From Candidatus Woesearchaeota archaeon (GTDB taxonomy: Archaea; Nanobdellota; Nanobdellia; Woesearchaeales; UBA10216): a stretch of DNA of 6,621 nt. Positions 4,138 to 6,621 of the stretch are shown here, one piece after another; positions within the stretch are counted from its first letter, which is position 1; every line of letters begins with the position of its first letter. The translations under genes were made by a program, and so were the position numbers. Below the pieces are notes generated by a model. That model was not told the origin of the DNA. It saw nothing but the letters and a program-made list of their open reading frames with translations, and ran no database searches. The stretch is from assembly GCA_016180145.1 (NCBI GenBank), contig JACPBT010000045.1:1-6621 (forward strand). Direction: 5' to 3'.

Positions 4138-4244
4138 CGCCGGGGACGGGATTTTCACCCGTGATGATTTGAACCCGCGTGATGGCGGGCGCCATCAACT
4201 GGATTATAAGTCCAGCGCTTTAAGCCAGACTCAGCCACCCCGGC
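4138..4244 (-). tRNA. tRNA with long variable arm and anticodon UAU, T-loop intron
   Basis: Acceptor stem GCCGGGG/CCCCGGC is perfect; discriminator is G and no CCA is encoded. The D-arm has GCT/AGC plus A14, G15 and GG at 18-19. Anticodon stem CTGGA/TCCAG encloses loop CTTATAA: U33, anticodon TAT (+ 4206-4208), A37. A 20-nt variable region holds a 7-bp stem TGATGGC/GCCATCA with loop GCCC, which makes it type II (Ser/Leu class). T-stem GCGGG/CCCGT (one G-U pair) with loop TTCAAAT forms only if 16 nt are removed from the T-loop (separate entry). Mature length would be 91 nt. UAU should read AUA (Ile), yet a long variable arm and G73 are serine-type features; the D-loop is leucine-like. A TATA-like box lies only about 14 nt upstream, too close for initiation at G1, so transcription may start further upstream. 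Charging cannot be predicted; a decaying gene is possible. Confidence 0.8.
4152..4167 (-). other. 16-nt bulge-helix-bulge intron in the tRNA T-loop
   Basis: Read along the tRNA: T-stem GCGGG, then TTCA, bulge AAT, 9-nt loop CATCACGGG, TGAA, bulge AAT, then CCCGT. TTCA pairs with TGAA as a 4-bp helix with a 3-nt bulge on each side. This is the motif cut by archaeal tRNA splicing endonuclease, and the T-stem serves as the outer helix. Because both bulges are AAT, symmetric cutting at any position joins the exons to give a consensus TTCAAAT T-loop. With the cut after the second bulge base the intron lies between T-loop positions 59 and 60. The intron resembles the preceding CATCACGCGGG segment, so it may have arisen by a local duplication. 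Confidence 0.75.
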
Positions 4245-4255
4245 ATTGAAAAAAT

Positions 4256-4345
4256 TTATATATGCATCTCTTTCACCTGTAAACTGCGGGCGCCATTAAC
4301 TGGAGTAATAAGCCACTCCGTTTCTTTTAATTTTGTTTTTACCAT
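4256..4345 (-). CDS. Candidate 29-aa leaderless ORF overlapping the tRNA-like copy
   Basis: ATG at 4345 lies 26 nt after the centre of a TATAAAA box (+ 4368-4374), the spacing used by the leaderless genes here. The peptide reads MVKTKLKETEWLITPVNG, then ARSLQVKEMHI, ending TAA. It runs through the segment that resembles the tRNA anticodon and variable arms, so it may be a chance frame inside a decayed tRNA copy. No family is recognised. It is listed because the promoter spacing fits. Confidence 0.2.
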   Translation of the reverse strand: MVKTKLKETEWLITPVNGARSLQVKEMHI

Positions 4346-4361
4346 TTTGAGCAACGCCGGC
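4273..4361 (-). pseudogene. Decayed tandem copy of the UAU tRNA
   Basis: On the minus strand a second GCCGGCG acceptor-like start (4361) is preceded by the same elements as the intact tRNA (AGGTGAAA, a TATA-like box, then ATGCC). The segment CTTATTACTCCAGTT then (A/G)ATGGCGCCCGC closely matches the anticodon-loop to variable-arm part of the intact gene. The D-arm region is about 16 nt longer and A-rich, the anticodon stem no longer folds normally, the variable-arm stem is broken, and the T-arm and 3' acceptor strand are absent. It looks like a tandem duplication that decayed. A duplicated attachment site of an element that integrated into the tRNA is the alternative, since the best match is the anticodon to variable-arm core. 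Confidence 0.6.
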
Positions 4362-4377
4362 ATAAAATTTTTATAGT

Positions 4378-4443
4378 TCAAGTTTCACCTTTTTTTGGGT
4401 TTGTCAAACCGTTGCTCGCCGTTTTGGCGACACTTTTTTTCAT
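4378..4443 (-). CDS. Candidate 21-aa leaderless peptide
   Basis: ATG at 4443 follows the centre of a TATTTAAA box (+ 4464-4472) by about 25 nt. The peptide is MKKSVAKTASN then GLTNPKKGET, ending TGA. It is lysine-rich and soluble. The message contains a TCGCC-GTTTT-GGCGA hairpin. It lies upstream of the tRNA copies and could simply be the leader of their transcript. Nothing is known of such a peptide; the support is promoter spacing only. Confidence 0.25.
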   Translation of the reverse strand: MKKSVAKTASNGLTNPKKGET

Positions 4444-4463
4444 TTCTAACCACTGCAGAAACC

Positions 4464-4473
4464 GTTTAAATAC
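4464..4473. promoter_or_regulatory. Near-palindromic TATA box, possibly bidirectional
   Basis: GTTTAAATAC centres on TTTAAA and gives a TATA-like box on both strands. On the minus strand an ATG follows at about 25 nt (4443); on the + strand an ATG follows at about 30 nt (4498). GAAACC upstream on the + strand resembles a BRE. The minus-strand direction could drive the tRNA region. Confidence 0.35.
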
Positions 4474-4496
4474 CCTATGGGTGCATGTCCAGTGCC

Positions 4497-4554
4497 AATG
4501 GGCAAAAGGGCTGAAACGCCAAAAATATCAGGTTTCAGAGCCTGAAAAGCCATT
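4497..4554. ncRNA. Nested stem-loop, candidate small RNA
   Basis: Lower stem AATGG (4497-4501) with CCATT (4550-4554), an internal loop of about 9-11 nt on each side, an upper stem CTGAAAC (4511-4517) with GTTTCAG (4532-4538), and a 14-nt apical loop. This stem / internal loop / stem shape resembles an H/ACA guide hairpin, and the window encodes Cbf5. However, I do not see a convincing ACA box at the right place on either strand or a clear K-turn. The rest of 4444-4580 shows no gene I can support; a + strand frame from 4498 ends after 15 codons. Confidence 0.25.
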
Positions 4555-4580
4555 GCGCAAATCTTCCGAAAATGTCCAAT

Positions 4581-4597
4581 GCTCAGGAATACTGAGC
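4581..4597. repeat. 6-bp hairpin at the 3' end of the TMTC-like gene
   Basis: GCTCAG-GAATA-CTGAGC, a perfect 6-bp stem that includes the stop codon of the minus-strand gene. No T tract follows on the minus strand, so it may stabilise the mRNA end rather than terminate transcription. Confidence 0.5.
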
Positions 4598-6328
4598 AGC
4601 CCTCTGCCTGTAAAGCTTACTTGAAGGCTGCAACGCGACAGCCTTCAGAAAACTCGCCTTTGCAAGTTCAGTGCTGTTAAGAAACCCGTAAATTATTCCC
4701 AGATTGTAATAAGCCTCATGATTCCACGGATTAAGCGCAAGAGATTTGCGGAACAGGGCAATTGCCTCATCAAAACTGCCAAGCTGCCCCTTAACAATGC
4801 CAAGGTCGCTGTAAGCCTTGTAATAGGAAGGACTGGCTGAGATGGCTTTGCCCATCACTTCCCCGGCAGCCGTTAAAAGAGAAGCATTTTTGGATTCAAG
4901 ATAAGAATAATAATAAGCCAAACCAAGAGAATCATAAGCCTGCGCATAATCAGGAGAGGCGTTAATGGCAAGCATAAACTGCCCCTCAGCAGAATCATAA
5001 GCCCCCTGACGCATATAAACAATGCCCAGATTGTAATGCGCCTTGTCATTAAGAGGATTCAGCGAGATTGAACGGAGAAGAGCAGACTCAGCCTCAGCCA
5101 GCCTGCCACGCTGCTCATAAGCAAAACCAAGATTTGCAAAAACAACAGAATTATGAGAGCTGGTTTTAGCAGTCTGCTCCCACAAAACAATGTCATCAGC
5201 CCAGTCGCGATTCCTGTCAAAGGTAAGAAGGGCAAAAGAGACGATGACAATAAATGCAACCGCAAAGGCAACGCTGCGCCTTGGCAGCCTGAAAACCGCA
5301 TAGGCAAACAACAAAGCAGCCCCGGCAGAAGCAAGATAAAGATAACGGTCAGCCATAAGAATCTGAAGAGGCAGCACATTGGAAAAGGGAAGCAAAGCCA
5401 CGAAAAACCAACCAATTGAAAACAACACAACAGGGTGATGCCTGCGAAGCAGAAAAGCGGCAAAGCCAACTGACAAAAGCAGCAAAAATGAAGCAACAAC
5501 AAACGGCTCAAAAAAAGAGCCTGCAACGGAAACATCACGGTAAAGAGTCAAAGGATAAGGAACAAAAACAAGCCAAACATAATAAACAAAAACCTTCAGC
5601 ATTGTAAGAAGCGTGGCAAACAAACTACCCCCCGGATAAACAGAAGCCCTTGCGCCCAAATGCACGACAAAAAGGCGAAAGGCTACAAAAACGGCAAGGA
5701 GCGCAGAAAAAAAACCTGCCGGAACAAAACGCCTGACGCCAAGCTTCTTATCCCCAAAAACAAGCTCATAAAGGACAACAAGCAACGGGAAAACAAAAGC
5801 CTCCTCAGAAGAGAACAAGGCAGCGACAAAAGAAACAAGCGAAAAAACAAGAAAACGCCTTCTGCGGGAGGAAATATAACTCATATAAAGATAAAAAGCA
5901 AGCAAAACAAGAAAAATGCCAAGCAGGTCAAAACCTCCTGTAATGAACGCAACCCTTTCAGAATGAACAGGATTAACGGCAAAAACCAAAGCAGCAACAA
6001 CAGGGACAAAGCCATGCGCAACCCTCCGGAATATAAGAAAAACAAGAACAGAGGACAAAACATGCCAGAAAATGCTGTTAAGATGGTAACCAAAAACATT
6101 ATCTGCCCAAACCGCATAAGTAAGCGAATAAAGAACCGTCCTCAAGGGCCTGTAAAGGCCATAAACCGTCCCTGAAAAAAAAGAAGGAACATCACCAAGA
6201 GAACGAATAGCAAGATTCTCCTCAACAAAAACGTGGTCATCATAAGTAAAATCATTGCCAAAAATGTTAAGGTATGGAACTACGGAAAAGAGAACCACCA
6301 GAAGAACTGACAAGTGAAAAGCCCTCAT
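4583..6328 (-). CDS. TMTC-like membrane glycosyltransferase with C-terminal TPR repeats
   Basis: 581 aa. Residues 1 to about 375 form about ten membrane helices, starting with a signal-anchor-like AFHLSVLLVVLFSVV. The first extracytoplasmic loop has NDFTYDDH (Asp30-Asp31), the acidic pair expected of GT-C lipid-linked glycosyltransferases. PVHSERVAFITGGFDLL, PYPLTLYRDVSV and ADRYLYLAS are close to the conserved blocks of TMTC/DUF1736 proteins, which are O-mannosyltransferases in animals. From about 390 there are about five TPR units (ANLGFAYEQRGRLAEAE, YNLGIVYMRQGAYDSAE, YDSLGLAYYY, YSDLGIVKGQLGSFDEA, YNLGIIYGFLNSTELA), usually extracytoplasmic and substrate-presenting in this family. The inferred role is transfer of a sugar from a polyprenyl-phosphate donor to surface proteins; donor and acceptor are unknown. 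ATG 6328 follows a TATA box at leaderless spacing. The opposite strand is purine-rich and full of shadow frames. Confidence 0.85.
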   Translation of the reverse strand: MRAFHLSVLLVVLFSVVPYLNIFGNDFTYDDHVFVEENLAIRSLGDVPSFFSGTVYGLYRPLRTVLYSLTYAVWADNVFGYHLNSIFWHVLSSVLVFLIFRRVAHGFVPVVAALVFAVNPVHSERVAFITGGFDLLGIFLVLLAFYLYMSYISSRRRRFLVFSLVSFVAALFSSEEAFVFPLLVVLYELVFGDKKLGVRRFVPAGFFSALLAVFVAFRLFVVHLGARASVYPGGSLFATLLTMLKVFVYYVWLVFVPYPLTLYRDVSVAGSFFEPFVVASFLLLLSVGFAAFLLRRHHPVVLFSIGWFFVALLPFSNVLPLQILMADRYLYLASAGAALLFAYAVFRLPRRSVAFAVAFIVIVSFALLTFDRNRDWADDIVLWEQTAKTSSHNSVVFANLGFAYEQRGRLAEAESALLRSISLNPLNDKAHYNLGIVYMRQGAYDSAEGQFMLAINASPDYAQAYDSLGLAYYYSYLESKNASLLTAAGEVMGKAISASPSYYKAYSDLGIVKGQLGSFDEAIALFRKSLALNPWNHEAYYNLGIIYGFLNSTELAKASFLKAVALQPSSKLYRQRAAQYS

Positions 6329-6348
6329 GGCAGAAAAGAAACAACAGA

Positions 6349-6360
6349 GGTATTTATTGG
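6349..6360 (-). promoter_or_regulatory. Promoter of the TMTC-like gene
   Basis: Minus-strand CCAATAAATACC carries an AATAAATA box (+ 6351-6358) centred about 26 nt before the ATG at 6328. No Shine-Dalgarno is seen. The remaining 6361-6473 stretch shows no gene that I can support. Confidence 0.5.
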
Positions 6361-6473
6361 TTTCTTAAAAGCGGCAATGAAGCGCTGTGCCTTGCGATAA
6401 TTGGTGTTAGCAGCAGTGGCAGCTACTACATGACAAAAGCAGCCAACACAATAACTTGGGAAAAAACACAACT

Positions 6474-6489
6474 GCGAAAGAGTTAAAAG
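6474..6489 (+). promoter_or_regulatory. Promoter of the gene at the right edge
   Basis: GCGAAAG (BRE-like) followed by TTAAAAG (6483-6489). The centre is 28 nt before the ATG at 6514, the same leaderless spacing as the other genes. Confidence 0.4.
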
Positions 6490-6513
6490 CTATCTTAGAT
6501 TACCAGATTCAAG

Positions 6514-6621
6514 ATGAAAACCGGCAAATCAACAAACCTGCAATGGACTCAGCAAGTATTGGGACATTTACTTGACGTAGATTCCAAACAGCACGCCGGG
6601 GAAGACCTCGCTCACAGGGCG
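6514..6621 (+). CDS. N-terminal part of an unknown protein (partial)
   Basis: An open frame from ATG 6514 runs to the right edge: 36 codons, MKTGKSTNLQWTQQVLG then HLLDVDSKQHAGEDLAHRA. The composition is protein-like and mainly helical, and a BRE/TATA pair sits at the leaderless distance, which supports the start. I do not recognise the family. Two competing frames overlap it: a minus-strand tail entering from the right edge (ending FPGVLFGIYVK, stop at 6568-6570) and a + frame from about 6411 to 6575. Neither has a promoter, so this one is preferred. The next bases beyond the window would settle it. Confidence 0.4.
   Translation, partial: MKTGKSTNLQWTQQVLGHLLDVDSKQHAGEDLAHRA

Noticed and set aside
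4181..4198. Intron in the tRNA variable region that would leave a type I tRNA
   Set aside because: No pair of 3-nt bulges with a 4-bp helix leaves a 5-nt variable loop; the 7-bp stem is a proper variable arm.
4412..4624. + strand 70-codon frame across the small-ORF region
   Set aside because: No promoter or ribosome binding site at its start, and it runs antisense into the end of the TMTC-like gene.
5153..6175. Long + strand frames rich in Lys, Asn, Arg and Gln opposite the TMTC-like gene
   Set aside because: They are the antisense of a pyrimidine-biased membrane-protein gene; composition is extreme, no motifs or promoters are seen.
6274..6486. + strand 70-codon frame crossing the TMTC-like start
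   Set aside because: It covers the start and promoter of the minus-strand gene, has no promoter or SD of its own and no recognised motif.
6568..6621. Minus-strand gene tail entering from the right edge (17 residues)
   Set aside because: Too short to support; the + frame from 6514 in the same place has a promoter at the expected distance.

Overview
The window reads as archaeal chromosome. It holds a clear Cbf5 pseudouridine synthase with a PUA tail, a DUF357 protein and a tRNA with an archaeal-type splice motif. Most genes have a TATA-like box centred about 26-29 nt upstream of the start codon, which implies leaderless mRNAs. The lineage cannot be fixed from this sequence; small genes, short spacers and a noncanonical tRNA intron would suit a DPANN-like or other reduced archaeon, but that is inference.

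Layout. Positions 1-179 (+) are the tail of an (alpha/alpha)6-barrel glycosidase, followed at once by two tandem hairpins. Positions 330-1515 (+) are cbf5 and a 70-codon ORF, meeting head to head with a small membrane-protein gene (1516-1890, -). Positions 2051-2525 (+) are a HicB-type antitoxin and a hicA toxin relic with in-frame stops. Positions 2536-4021 (-) hold four small genes: an unknown protein, DUF357, an 80-aa unknown and a probably frameshifted 71-aa gene. Two of them share an almost identical promoter. Positions 4045-4133 hold a second pair of tandem hairpins just past the tRNA 3' end. Positions 4138-4244 (-) are a long-variable-arm tRNA with anticodon UAU and a 16-nt bulge-helix-bulge intron in the T-loop, and a decayed tandem copy lies just upstream. 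Positions 4378-4580 carry a near-palindromic TATA box, tiny candidate ORFs and a nested stem-loop. Positions 4583-6328 (-) encode a TMTC-like membrane glycosyltransferase with C-terminal TPRs. Position 6514 (+) starts a gene that leaves the window.

The genes do not form one pathway. The most unusual locus is the tRNA region. A type II (Ser/Leu-class) body with discriminator G carries an anticodon that would read AUA, while cbf5 uses AUA at conserved isoleucine positions. If the tRNA is expressed and charged by SerRS or LeuRS it would mistranslate AUA; if IleRS charges it, it is an odd isoleucine tRNA.
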